Positions 1-8,039 of a stretch of 64,000 bases of DNA are shown in pieces. Source of the DNA: Actinomycetota bacterium (GTDB lineage Bacteria > Actinomycetota > Coriobacteriia > Anaerosomatales > PHET01). The stretch's first letter is position 1. Every line of letters begins with the position of its first letter. Below the pieces are notes generated by a model. That model saw nothing but the letters and a program-made list of their open reading frames with translations. It did not search any database and had not been told where the DNA came from. The stretch covers positions 106,493 through 170,492 of the forward strand of contig JAJUJM010000001.1 in the NCBI GenBank assembly GCA_029265315.1, written 5' to 3'. The translations under genes and the position numbers were made by a program.

Positions 1-840
1 GCGATGGAGGGACTGATGCTCATCGCGGCGTTCTCCGGGACCGCGGTGGCGCTCTTGAGCGGATCGACATGGCTGGGAGTCCTGGCTGCTGTCGTGGCAT
101 CGATGGCGTTCGCGTCGCTGCACGCGTGGGCCTCGATCAACCTGCGCGCCGACCAGGTCATCTCCGGCACGGCCATAAACATCCTCGCGTTGGGCACGAC
201 CGGTTACCTCATGGAGACGGTGTTCGGACATCCGGGCACGACCGATCCGGTGCGAACGATCAGGCCCGTGTTCGACTTCCCCTCAGGTGGCAGTGGAGCC
301 CTCGCCACCGTTTGGACGTGGGTCGATACCGTCCTCTTCAGCTACACACCGATCGTGTACTTCGGCATGTTCGCCGCCGTCTTCCTGACCTGGGCACTCT
401 ACCGGACGCGCTGGGGTCTGAGGCTCCGTTCCCTGGGAGAGCACCCTCGGGCCGCGGACACCGTGGGGATCGATGTCTATCGCGGACGGTGGTCAGCGGT
501 CCTCGCCTCAGGATTCATGGCGGGACTTGCGGGCGCCAATCTGACGCTTGAACAGGTCGGGAGTTTCACTGAGGGGATGACCAACGGGCGCGGTTTCATC
601 GCGCTCGCCGCCATGATCTTCGGCCGCTGGGTGCCGGGAGGCGGATACCTCGCCGCGCTTCTGTTCGGGTTCGCGGATGCCCTGCAGCTGAAGTTGCAGA
701 TCTTCAGCGACGTCATCGACATCCCGCCGCAGTTCTTCCTGATGCTTCCCTACGTGCTCACGGTGGTTGTGCTCGCAGGCGTCGTGGGTCGTGCGGTGGC
801 ACCCGCGGCGGTCGGCAAACCCTACAAAGCCAAAGGGTAG
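1..840 (+). CDS. ABC transporter permease, NupQ/YufQ type (3' part)
   Basis: The reading frame is open from the first base of the window, so the true start lies upstream and at least 279 codons remain. The protein is a string of hydrophobic helices of the BPD_transp_2 family, matching the second permease of Bmp-type (NupNOPQ-like) uptake systems for nucleosides or related solutes. The conserved stretch GEHPRAADTVGID (about residues 145-157) is the cytoplasmic coupling loop of this family, and GRGFIALAAMIFG follows in the next helix. Partner ATPase, first permease and lipoprotein are expected to the left, outside the window. It converges with the minus-strand gene that ends 18 bases downstream. 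Substrate is not determined from sequence; nucleosides are the family expectation. Confidence 0.85.
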   Translation, partial: AMEGLMLIAAFSGTAVALLSGSTWLGVLAAVVASMAFASLHAWASINLRADQVISGTAINILALGTTGYLMETVFGHPGTTDPVRTIRPVFDFPSGGSGALATVWTWVDTVLFSYTPIVYFGMFAAVFLTWALYRTRWGLRLRSLGEHPRAADTVGIDVYRGRWSAVLASGFMAGLAGANLTLEQVGSFTEGMTNGRGFIALAAMIFGRWVPGGGYLAALLFGFADALQLKLQIFSDVIDIPPQFFLMLPYVLTVVVLAGVVGRAVAPAAVGKPYKAKG

Positions 841-858
841 GGAGACACCGTCGTCAGC

Positions 859-1086
859 TCAGGCGTCGCGATGAGCGTCTTCGGTGGCCTCATCGTCGCG
901 TGTGGTTCTTCGTGCGACGCCGACGAGCACGACGGCCGCGACGACCAACGCGCCTACGATCGCGTCCTGTGGCAGGTCGGGCGAGAAATCGCCGCCACGC
1001 AGCAGAAGCGACCTCGTCGCATAGGCTGCGACGGGAATCGTGAGCGCCGCCCACAACGGGATCCGGACGCGTAGCCGCGGAAGCAT
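859..1086 (-). CDS. Small membrane protein of unknown function
   Basis: A 75-residue protein with two predicted membrane segments (about residues 11-31 and 42-58), separated by a short polar loop and followed by a charged tail rich in Asp, Glu and Arg. It starts 4 bases after the stop of the upstream DUF4349 gene on the same strand, so the two are almost certainly co-transcribed and translationally coupled. I do not recognise the family. The tight coupling suggests a role with the DUF4349 lipoprotein at the membrane, which is inference only. Confidence 0.6.
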   Translation of the reverse strand: MLPRLRVRIPLWAALTIPVAAYATRSLLLRGGDFSPDLPQDAIVGALVVAAVVLVGVARRTTRDDEATEDAHRDA

Positions 1087-1090
1087 CCCG

Positions 1091-2116
1091 TCAGGCTTCC
1101 TGTGTGGGCTGACCGGATCGCTCGGTGGCCTCCTGAGCTGCAGCCCATGCCGCAGCGCGCTTCGCGCGAGAGCGCCGGACGAGCCGCACGATGACCCAGG
1201 TCGCGAATGCGACGAGCAGGGCGAGCGGCAATGCGGCCACAGTCAGCGTGATGAGCACCTTCACGACCTGAATCGCACCTTGGACGCCTGCGGCGAACGC
1301 CTCGCGGATGCCGTACCACGGGTTCTCGGGCCCTGCTACCGGACCGGGTTCGGACAAGGTCACGACGAGTGTCGCACGGGCCACCTGGCGTCTGAGGTAG
1401 GTCAGCTGGGCGTCCATCGCCTCGATGTCGCCGCGTACACGGGCCAGTTCGCGCTGGACGGCGAGGAGGTCATCGACCTTGTTCGCGCGTTCGAAGAACG
1501 TCCGCAGGCGCGCTTCCTCTGCCCGCAGGTTCTTCAGGCGGGCCTCCATGTCGACCGCCTGTTCAGTCACGTCGCTGGACGTCTCGGTCTGGGTGATGAC
1601 CTCGCCGAGCTTCGCGATCGCGCTCGTGAGCGCATCGAGCCTCTCGGCCGGGACCCGCAGTGTGATCGTCGCATGACTTGGGCTGGTCGCCCGTGCGGCT
1701 CCGTCTGGCTCAGCGTACGAACCGCCACTGAGTGACATCTCGGCGATGTCGGCGCCGTTCGCCTTGGCTGCGGCCCGGACCGACGGAAGTGACTTCTCGA
1801 CGTCTTTCACGCGCAGCTCGATGGAACCGTTGCGGATGATCATGGGTTCCGACGGCTTGGGGGCCTGATCGTCGCCCGCGGCCGATGACTTCGCGGCGTC
1901 TTCGACGGTCAGAGCGCTCCTGTCGCCGGGAGTCGTCACGGGGCCGGAGTCGCCCGAGTACTCGCTTGTCACGCCGGGCAGTGGCGGCGCCACGGGGGAG
2001 ACCTGCGCGGACCGGGTGGCGGTGTCGGTGCCTTCGTTGGTCGCGAGGCATCCGGCCGGGAGCAGGACGCTTCCGGTGAGCACGACCGCCAAGACCGCCC
2101 TCAAGTGTCCTTTCAT
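1091..2116 (-). CDS. DUF4349 domain lipoprotein
   Basis: Predicted lipoprotein of about 341 residues. The N-terminus is a signal peptide ending in a lipobox (LPAGC, Cys about 23). A Ser/Pro/Thr-rich linker follows to about residue 85, then the DUF4349 region, which opens with the IRNGSIELRVKDV motif and includes a long coiled coil (about 190-235) with heptad-like Leu/Glu/Arg spacing. One membrane helix near 285-307 and a basic cytoplasmic tail close the protein. It is therefore probably anchored by both lipid and helix, with the coiled coil outside. I chose the ATG at 2116 because AGGAGG lies 7 bases upstream; a GTG one codon earlier is possible. DUF4349 proteins have no established biochemical function. 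Confidence 0.85.
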   Translation of the reverse strand: MKGHLRAVLAVVLTGSVLLPAGCLATNEGTDTATRSAQVSPVAPPLPGVTSEYSGDSGPVTTPGDRSALTVEDAAKSSAAGDDQAPKPSEPMIIRNGSIELRVKDVEKSLPSVRAAAKANGADIAEMSLSGGSYAEPDGAARATSPSHATITLRVPAERLDALTSAIAKLGEVITQTETSSDVTEQAVDMEARLKNLRAEEARLRTFFERANKVDDLLAVQRELARVRGDIEAMDAQLTYLRRQVARATLVVTLSEPGPVAGPENPWYGIREAFAAGVQGAIQVVKVLITLTVAALPLALLVAFATWVIVRLVRRSRAKRAAAWAAAQEATERSGQPTQEA

Positions 2117-2176
2117 CACGCACCTCCTGTGTCGCGCCCGGTCAATGACGCGTGGCCCGGTCGTCCGGCGAACACG

Positions 2177-2211
2177 GACGCCCTCGCACCGCGCATCGCG
2201 GGGAGGGCGTC
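2177..2211. terminator. Hairpin downstream of the 46-residue membrane protein gene
   Basis: GACGCCCTC at 2177-2185 pairs perfectly with GAGGGCGTC at 2203-2211, and an inner CCGCG/CGCGG stem (189-193 with 197-201) sits in the loop. It lies 26 bases after the stop of the small minus-strand gene. No T-run follows on either strand, so it may be a weak terminator or a 3' stabilising structure. Confidence 0.45.
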
Positions 2212-2237
2212 AGGTGTCGAGCGGGTGTGTCGGGGCC

Positions 2238-2378
2238 TTATGCGGCCGAGTCCTTGTCACCCTCGCACTTCTTCAGTGCGGTGGCGGCGTATGCGCCGAG
2301 TGCGACGCCGATGGCCACCACGGCGAAGAACGCGAGGACGAGTACGTTGACTACAGCGCCAGCCCAGTTAGCAGTCAT
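2238..2378 (-). CDS. Single-span 46-residue membrane protein
   Basis: The open frame encodes 46 residues: a short N-terminus beginning MTANWAGAVV, one hydrophobic helix (about residues 8-34, ending in small residues AYAATAL) and a charged tail KKCEGDKDSAA. GGAGG lies 11 bases before the ATG. A good promoter (TTGCCC, 18-base spacer, TAGAAT) sits about 45-70 bases upstream on the same strand, and a hairpin follows the stop. Those three independent signals make me accept it as a gene despite its size. The function is unknown. The region around it codes for nothing else convincing. Confidence 0.65.
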   Translation of the reverse strand: MTANWAGAVVNVLVLAFFAVVAIGVALGAYAATALKKCEGDKDSAA

Positions 2379-2420
2379 TCGGCGATCAACCTCCGGTTCG
2401 CGGTGATACCCCTCATGAGG

Positions 2421-2450
2421 ATTCTACTCGCTGCATTCGCCGTGGGGCAA
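2421..2450 (-). promoter_or_regulatory. Promoter of the 46-residue membrane protein gene
   Basis: Read on the minus strand, TTGCCC (complement of 2445-2450) and TAGAAT (complement of 2421-2426) are 18 bases apart. The 10-base palindrome CCTCATGAGG at 2411-2420 directly follows the -10 and would cover the transcription start, so it is a possible operator. Confidence 0.55.
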
Positions 2451-2621
2451 ACCGCTCCTTCTCGGCGGCCGGTCGCTCGTCCGGCTCGTACACCTGTGTT
2501 CGGCTGTCAAAGGGCGCACGGCCCTCACATGGACTGAGACGTGGCGCAAGCCCCGTTGGTTCTCGGCGTGTTCCACTCGTCCATGAGTCCCGTGCAACGC
2601 GTCCTCGAGCGTATTCGGACA

Positions 2622-2686
2622 AGTGTCACCGAAGTGTTATGAATTCCCATGAAAGAGTTGCGCAGTGTCACAAAGTGTCATAGCAT
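2622..2686 (+). promoter_or_regulatory. mraZ promoter with MraZ-type repeat array
   Basis: A promoter TTGCGC (2658-2663), 17-base spacer, TAGCAT (2681-2686) precedes mraZ by 70 bases. AGTGT repeats start at 2622, 2633, 2664 and 2674, with a degenerate AGAGT copy at 2654, so the last three are spaced exactly 10 bases apart and lie on or between the -35 and -10. MraZ proteins bind tandem short repeats of one-helical-turn period in front of their own operon (AAAGTG-type in Mollicutes, TGGG-type in E. coli), so autorepression is the natural reading. The stretch 2451-2620 upstream shows nothing I recognise; the whole 2379-2755 interval has no gene. Confidence 0.7.
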
Positions 2687-2755
2687 GGCAGCTGTCGGGA
2701 AGGGCGAACCTCTCGGCAGCGAGGGAGTCCGGGAGCGCGAGGGGAGGTCGGAGAC

Positions 2756-3190
2756 ATGTTTCTGGGCGAATACCAGCACACGCTGGACGCCAAAGGACGT
2801 GTCTCACTGCCCGCGAGATTCCGCAACCAACTCGGCGGAACGGTCACGGTGGCGAAGGGCTTCGAGGGCTCGCTCTACGTGTTCCAGCCGCAGGACTACG
2901 AACGTTTCATGAATGACCTGCTCGCCAAGTCGGACTTCAACCCGAAGGTGCGCGAAGTGCGCCGGTTCTTCGCTTCGGGGGCGATTGAGGTCCAGCTCGA
3001 TTCGGCGGGTCGCGTGCCACTGTCGCCCCTGCTCAGGGAGTACGCGAGCCTGAGCAAGGACGTCGTGGTCATCGGAAACGGCGACCGCATCGAGCTGTGG
3101 GACGCCAAGCGTTGGGCCGAGTACAACGGCGCCACGGCGCAGAACGTGGAGATGCTCGCACAGGAGCTGGCTGAGGCCGGTCTTCTGTAG
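2756..3190 (+). CDS. mraZ: Transcriptional regulator MraZ
   Basis: First gene of the dcw cluster, 144 residues, the normal length of the family. It holds two SpoVT/AbrB-type DNA-binding repeats with the diagnostic D-x-(K/A)-G-R-V motif: DAKGRVSLPARFR near residues 11-23 and DSAGRVPLSPLLREYA near 82-97. MraZ forms ring-like oligomers and binds direct repeats upstream of its own operon. GGAGGT lies 7 bases before the ATG. rsmH follows 9 bases after the stop. The repeat array at 2622-2680 is its likely binding site. Confidence 0.96.
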   Translation: MFLGEYQHTLDAKGRVSLPARFRNQLGGTVTVAKGFEGSLYVFQPQDYERFMNDLLAKSDFNPKVREVRRFFASGAIEVQLDSAGRVPLSPLLREYASLSKDVVVIGNGDRIELWDAKRWAEYNGATAQNVEMLAQELAEAGLL

Positions 3191-3199
3191 GGATTGACA

Positions 3200-4150
3200 A
3201 TGGAATACCGGCACACCCCAGTTTTGCTGGCCGAGGTCACGCAGCAGCTTTCGTTGCACCCCGGTTCGATCGTCGTCGATTGCACCTTAGGCGGGGCAGG
3301 ACACGCGAAACGGCTTGTAGACCTCATAGCGCCCGACGGCATGTTCGTGGGCATCGACCAAGATGACGCAGCACTCTCCGCAGCAGCATCCGTACTACGC
3401 CTCGGCCAGCAGATACCGTCCGATCGCATCGTCCTTCTGAAGGGGAACTTCGGCGATCTCGATCGTCTCCTCACAGAGGCGAGAGTCCCGTATGCCGATG
3501 CATTCCTCTTCGACTTAGGGGTCTCTTCGCCCCAGCTCGATGTCGCCCTCCGGGGCTTCTCCTTCAAGGAGGACGCCCCGCTGGACATGCGGATGGATCC
3601 GGGTCAACAGACCCGAACCGCAGCTGAGGTCATCGCAACCTACGACGAAGCAGACCTCGCCCGGATCATCCGCGAGTATGGTGAGGACCGGTGGGCGTCG
3701 CGAATCGCAGCTTTCATCGCAGCCGCGCGCGTCCGCCGCCCCATCACCACGACAGGCGAACTCGTCGATGTGATCAAGGCCGCTGTGCCCGCAGCCGCGC
3801 GGCGCAGCGGCGGGCCTCCCGCCAAGAAGACCTTCCAGGCCTTGCGCATCGAAGTGAAAGATGAGCTGGGGGCCTTGCGGCGCGGCCTCGAGGCCGCGGT
3901 CCGCTGGCTTGCTCCGGGGGGTCGCATCGCGGTCATCAGCTACCACTCGCTCGAGGACCGCATCGTGAAGCGCTTCTTCCTTGAGCTCTCGAAGGGGTGC
4001 ACCTGTCCGCCTGACCTGCCTGTGTGCACATGCGGTCATTCGCCGGTACTCCACATCATCACGCGAAAGGCGGTCGTTCCGACGCCTGAAGAGGTCGAGC
4101 GCAACCCGCGTGCGCGGAGCGCCAGGCTTCGTGTCGCCGCCAAGAACTGA
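3200..4150 (+). CDS. rsmH: 16S rRNA (cytosine(1402)-N(4))-methyltransferase RsmH
   Basis: SAM-dependent methyltransferase that N4-methylates C1402 in the ribosomal P site, about 316 residues. The SAM-binding motif DCTLGGAGH is at residues 27-35, the family motif LFDLGVSSPQLD near 107-118 and YHSLEDRIVK near 253-262. A Cys-rich stretch with CTCPPDLPVCTCG follows, typical of RsmH. I chose ATG 3200 (MEYRHTPVLL, the usual N-terminus) with TAGGGA six bases before it; a TTG two codons earlier is in frame. It sits in its standard place between mraZ and ftsL. Confidence 0.96.
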   Translation: MEYRHTPVLLAEVTQQLSLHPGSIVVDCTLGGAGHAKRLVDLIAPDGMFVGIDQDDAALSAAASVLRLGQQIPSDRIVLLKGNFGDLDRLLTEARVPYADAFLFDLGVSSPQLDVALRGFSFKEDAPLDMRMDPGQQTRTAAEVIATYDEADLARIIREYGEDRWASRIAAFIAAARVRRPITTTGELVDVIKAAVPAAARRSGGPPAKKTFQALRIEVKDELGALRRGLEAAVRWLAPGGRIAVISYHSLEDRIVKRFFLELSKGCTCPPDLPVCTCGHSPVLHIITRKAVVPTPEEVERNPRARSARLRVAAKN

Positions 4151-4200
4151 GCCAAAGACCGGAGCGTGCGCGCTCGTCGGATCGGTAGAGGAGGTGTGAG

Positions 4201-4758
4201 ATGGCCCTTCCTGCACGCAAGTCGGACCCACGGACCGTGAATGCGCGCCGTCCGCACCTCAAGGCGGTGCCGTCGAGACGTCGTCGGGAAGCCATCCCTG
4301 CCGGTGAGAAGGAACGCCGGAAGCGCTGCGTGCCCGGTGGAGTGGCGAGGCAGAACTTCCGGATGCTCGCTGTGGTGGTCGTCGTGCTGACGGTATTGGG
4401 GCTGGGGCGCGTCTGGCTTTCAGTGCAGGCGGCCGAGGCTTCGATTGACTCGTACGAGTTGCGTCGCGAGATCAAGGCGGAGCGGTATCGTGGTGATATG
4501 CTCGAGATCCAGCAGAGTGCACTTTCGTCGCCGTCTCGGATCAGGGCCCTCGCCGGTGTGACCATGGACATGACCGCGGTCGATGAGGTCACCGTCATCG
4601 ATCTGCCCACGACTCAGGGTGCGCCCACGGTCGCCTCGCGACCGCGACCCGTGCGCCCGAGTGGCGTCGAGCGTCTTCTTGACGACGCGCTTCGTCTTGC
4701 GGCCGGTGAGGCGCAGGTGCTTCTCGTCGGTGACGTCGGACTCGCGTCGACGCGGTGA
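4201..4758 (+). CDS. ftsL: Cell division protein FtsL-like
   Basis: Bitopic division protein of 185 residues with a basic cytoplasmic N-terminus of about 55 residues, one membrane helix (about 56-74) and a short extracellular coiled-coil segment (about 75-118) containing LRREIKAERYRGDMLEIQQS, followed by a polar Pro/Arg-rich tail. Sequence identity in this family is low, so the call rests on topology and position between rsmH and the class B penicillin-binding protein gene. GGAGG is 6 bases before the ATG. FtsL with FtsQ and a FtsB-type partner activates FtsWI septal synthesis. The tail beyond residue 125 is longer than usual and of unknown purpose. Confidence 0.82.
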   Translation: MALPARKSDPRTVNARRPHLKAVPSRRRREAIPAGEKERRKRCVPGGVARQNFRMLAVVVVVLTVLGLGRVWLSVQAAEASIDSYELRREIKAERYRGDMLEIQQSALSSPSRIRALAGVTMDMTAVDEVTVIDLPTTQGAPTVASRPRPVRPSGVERLLDDALRLAAGEAQVLLVGDVGLASTR

Positions 4759-6542
4759 AGGCGGGAGCTGAGAAGAGGCGACGAGTGAGCCGGGGCGGAC
4801 GCGTGTCGTCGGGCGACGGACGTCATGCCGCACTGATGGCGCTCTTCCTTCTTGCATTCGTGGCGCTCGCAGCGCGTCTCGTGTGGATCCAGGTTGTCGA
4901 GGCCTCCGCGTACGCCGAGAAGGCGACAGCGCAACGGATGCGCGACATAGAGCTGTCCCCGCGCCGGGGCACGATCTATGACCGCGAGGGCGAACCGCTC
5001 GCGGTGTCTGTCGAAGCCAAGACGGTGTTCGCCTCTCCGCGTCAGATCAACGACATCTCCGCGGCCATCGAGACCTTGGCTGCGGCGTTGGGTGGTGAGC
5101 CAGAGGAGTACGAACGCCTTCTGGCCAAGGCGGACAGCTTCGTCTACATCGAGCGTAAGGTCGATCTGGCACGCGCTCAGGAGCTTGAGCGATTGCTCAA
5201 GGAGCGGGACATCCAAGGTATCGGCTTTGTCGACGACTTCAGGCGGATGTACCCGTCCGGTGAGCTGGCGGGACAGGTGCTCGGTTTCGTCGGCGTCGAC
5301 AACAAAGGGCTGGAAGGCATCGAACGGTACTACGACGACGTGCTCGCGGGGACTCCCGGGGTCATCATCGGTGAAAGAGACCCACAGGGCCGTCCCATTC
5401 CCGGCGGGATACAGAAGACCATCGAGCCCGCCCACGGCAACGATGTCGTCCTCACCATCGACAAGGACATCCAGTACCAAGCTCAAGTCCAGATCGCAGA
5501 TGCGGTCGAGAAATGGGGGGCGCAGAGCGGCTCCGTCGTGGTCATGGACCCACGCAACGGGGAGATCCTCGCGATGGCCACGGCCCCGGGGTTCGACCCC
5601 AACCTCTTCGGCGAGGCCCGACGGGGAACCACGAGGAACCGGCCGCTCACGGACCCGTACGAACCGGGCTCCACGCTCAAGTGCCTGACCGCGGCGGCTG
5701 CGATCGAGAAGGGCCTATTCACACCTGAGAGCGTGTTGGAATTGCCTCCGACGATCCGCGTGGGTGGGCGTACGATCCACGAGGCCCATGGTCGCGGCGC
5801 GGTCAAGTGGACATTGACGAAGATCGTGACTGAATCGAGCAACGTGGGCACGGTGAAGATCGGTCTCAAGCTGGGGGAGAAGGGCCTGTACGAGTCCTTC
5901 TCCAGGTTCGGGCTCACGGAGGTCCCGGGAACCGATTTCCCTGGCACGGCGAGGGGCTGGCTGCCACCCACGGAGCAGTGGTCAGCGGCGTCCATCGGCA
6001 ACATCCCCTTCGGTCAGGGCGTGTCGGTCACGCCGATGCAGCTCGCACGGGCCATCAGTGGCATCGCCAACGGAGGTATCATGCCGACACCGCACTTCCT
6101 GCTCGACATCCCCCAGAGGCCGGACTCCCGCCTGACGTGGCCGACCAAGCGCGCGATCAGTCCGAAGACGGCGCGGACAGTCACGCGAATGCTCGAAGCG
6201 GTGGTCACCGAAGGCACCGGGAAGGCCGCGGCGGTCCCGGGTTACCGAGTGGCCGGCAAGACCGGCACCGCTCAGAAAGCCCGCACTGACGGCAAGGGCT
6301 ACAAGGGCGGGGGCTACGTGGGCTCCTTCATCGGGTACCTGCCCGCTGAAGACCCCCAACTCCTCATCTGCGTGACGTTGGACCGTCCGACGAACGCGAT
6401 CTATGGCGGCGTCGTCGCGGGTCCAACGTTCTCGCGGATCGCCTCTTTCTCGATGAGCCATCTGAAGATCCCGCCCAGCTCCAAGGAGTCGACCACGGCT
6501 TCAGGTGTCGGTCGGGTGTCAGAGGCGACCAATGCCCGGTGA
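4755..6542 (+). CDS. ftsI: Peptidoglycan transpeptidase FtsI/PBP3 (class B PBP)
   Basis: Septal D,D-transpeptidase, about 595 residues. A short basic N-terminus and one membrane helix (about 26-45) lead into the pedestal domain, beginning at RRGTIYDREGEPLAV. The transpeptidase domain shows all three active-site motifs: S306-T-L-K309, S361-S-N363 and K502-T-G504. No PASTA repeats follow, unlike many Gram-positive relatives. The GTG start overlaps the ftsL stop by 4 bases, implying coupling; a second in-frame GTG at 4785 has a weak GAAGAGG upstream and would shorten the cytoplasmic tail by 10 residues. It works with FtsW, encoded downstream at 11899. Confidence 0.95.
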   Translation: MKAGAEKRRRVSRGGRVSSGDGRHAALMALFLLAFVALAARLVWIQVVEASAYAEKATAQRMRDIELSPRRGTIYDREGEPLAVSVEAKTVFASPRQINDISAAIETLAAALGGEPEEYERLLAKADSFVYIERKVDLARAQELERLLKERDIQGIGFVDDFRRMYPSGELAGQVLGFVGVDNKGLEGIERYYDDVLAGTPGVIIGERDPQGRPIPGGIQKTIEPAHGNDVVLTIDKDIQYQAQVQIADAVEKWGAQSGSVVVMDPRNGEILAMATAPGFDPNLFGEARRGTTRNRPLTDPYEPGSTLKCLTAAAAIEKGLFTPESVLELPPTIRVGGRTIHEAHGRGAVKWTLTKIVTESSNVGTVKIGLKLGEKGLYESFSRFGLTEVPGTDFPGTARGWLPPTEQWSAASIGNIPFGQGVSVTPMQLARAISGIANGGIMPTPHFLLDIPQRPDSRLTWPTKRAISPKTARTVTRMLEAVVTEGTGKAAAVPGYRVAGKTGTAQKARTDGKGYKGGGYVGSFIGYLPAEDPQLLICVTLDRPTNAIYGGVVAGPTFSRIASFSMSHLKIPPSSKESTTASGVGRVSEATNAR

Positions 6543-6590
6543 CAGATGGTAGGATTCCGCGACTGACCTGTGTGCGAGACTGGGGAGAGT

Positions 6591-8039
6591 GTGAACGAGA
6601 CCACCGCCATGACCGTACTCGCCGGCGTGGGCGCGCGTCCGTTGAGCGCGCCGGACATCGCCGTGAGAGGGGTGAGGTATCGGTCGAGCGACGTCGGGCC
6701 CGGCGACCTGTTCGTCTGCGTCAAGGGCTTTCAGCACGACGGCCATGACTTCGCGCCCGATGCCGTGCGGCGCGGCGCCGCCGCACTGGTCGTGGAACGG
6801 GAGCTTGTGCTCGATGTGCCCCAATTCGTGGTGGCCGACACGCGCGTGGCTCTGGCACTCGCTTCGGCCGCGATGTTCGATCATCCGAGCGAGAAGATCG
6901 CGGTGGTCGGCATCACGGGGACCAACGGCAAGACCACGACGACGTATCTCCTCGATTCGATCGCCCGCGCGGACGGCCGGACGACGGGCTTGGTCGGCAC
7001 GGTCGAGACCCGCATCGCTGACGAGCGGCGACCGGCTTCTCGAACGACACCCGAATCCGCTGACCTGCAGGCATTGTTCTCAGAGATGAGGGATGCCGGG
7101 GTGACGACATGCGCGATGGAGGTCTCGAGCCACGCGATCGACCTGCATCGACTCGACGGGACGCGGTTCGCTGTAGCGGCCTTCACGAACCTCACTCAGG
7201 ACCATCTGGACCACCATCACACGATGGAGGAGTACTACGCCGTCAAGAAGCGGTTGTTCACCGACTTCTCGGTTGACCGACGGGTGGTCTGCGTCGATGA
7301 CCCGTACGGGGCTGGCATCGCCGAGGACCTGCCCGACTGTACTTCGGTGGGCCGATCGCAGGACTCCGCGATCCGGGCACGAGACGAGGTCCTCACAAGC
7401 GATGCGTCCGAGTTCACGCTGGCGACTCCCGTCGGGACGCGGCGCGTCCGCATGCCGTTGGCGGGCGCGTACAACGTAAGCAACGCATTGGTGGCGGCGG
7501 GTTGCGCGATCGAGTTGGGAATCGATCTGGACGTCGTCGTGGAGGGTCTTGAAACGGCCCCGCAGGTACCGGGGCGCCTGGAGCGCATCTCTTGCGGTCA
7601 GCCCTTCTCTGTGGTTGTTGACTACGCGCATACCCCTGACTCTCTCGCGAAGGCCGTCGAAGCGCTGCAAGCAGTCACTGAAGGTCGTGTGATCGTCGTG
7701 TTCGGGTGCGGCGGGGACCGGGACATCGACAAGCGGCCGCTCATGGGTGCCGCCGCGGGTAAGGCAGCGCACCACACCGTCATCACCAGCGACAATCCCA
7801 GGACAGAGGACCCAGTGGGCATCATCCTGCAGATCGAGGACGGGATCAGGCCCACCGGTGGGTCCTATGAGATCGAAGTGGACCGCCGTCGCGCCATCGA
7901 GCGCGCGATCGGTCTGGCGCAACCCGGCGATGCTGTGCTCATCGCCGGGAAGGGGCACGAGGACTACCAGATCTTCGCTGACAGGACGATCCACTTCGAT
8001 GACCGTGAGGTCGCTCGCGAGGTGCTCGAACGGTGCTGA
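6591..8039 (+). CDS. murE: UDP-MurNAc-tripeptide synthetase MurE (meso-DAP type)
   Basis: ATP-dependent ligase adding the third stem-peptide residue to UDP-MurNAc-L-Ala-D-Glu, about 482 residues. It has the three Mur ligase domains: an N-terminal UDP-binding domain (about 1-90), a central ATPase with P-loop GTNGKTTTT near 110, and a C-terminal domain with DNPR at 401-404. DNPR is the signature of meso-diaminopimelate selection, so the wall is probably DAP-type. The start is uncertain: GTG 6591 has GGGGAG close upstream; GTG 6570 and ATG 6609 are in frame. The 3' end overlaps murF by 7 bases. Confidence 0.95.
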   Translation: MNETTAMTVLAGVGARPLSAPDIAVRGVRYRSSDVGPGDLFVCVKGFQHDGHDFAPDAVRRGAAALVVERELVLDVPQFVVADTRVALALASAAMFDHPSEKIAVVGITGTNGKTTTTYLLDSIARADGRTTGLVGTVETRIADERRPASRTTPESADLQALFSEMRDAGVTTCAMEVSSHAIDLHRLDGTRFAVAAFTNLTQDHLDHHHTMEEYYAVKKRLFTDFSVDRRVVCVDDPYGAGIAEDLPDCTSVGRSQDSAIRARDEVLTSDASEFTLATPVGTRRVRMPLAGAYNVSNALVAAGCAIELGIDLDVVVEGLETAPQVPGRLERISCGQPFSVVVDYAHTPDSLAKAVEALQAVTEGRVIVVFGCGGDRDIDKRPLMGAAAGKAAHHTVITSDNPRTEDPVGIILQIEDGIRPTGGSYEIEVDRRRAIERAIGLAQPGDAVLIAGKGHEDYQIFADRTIHFDDREVAREVLERC

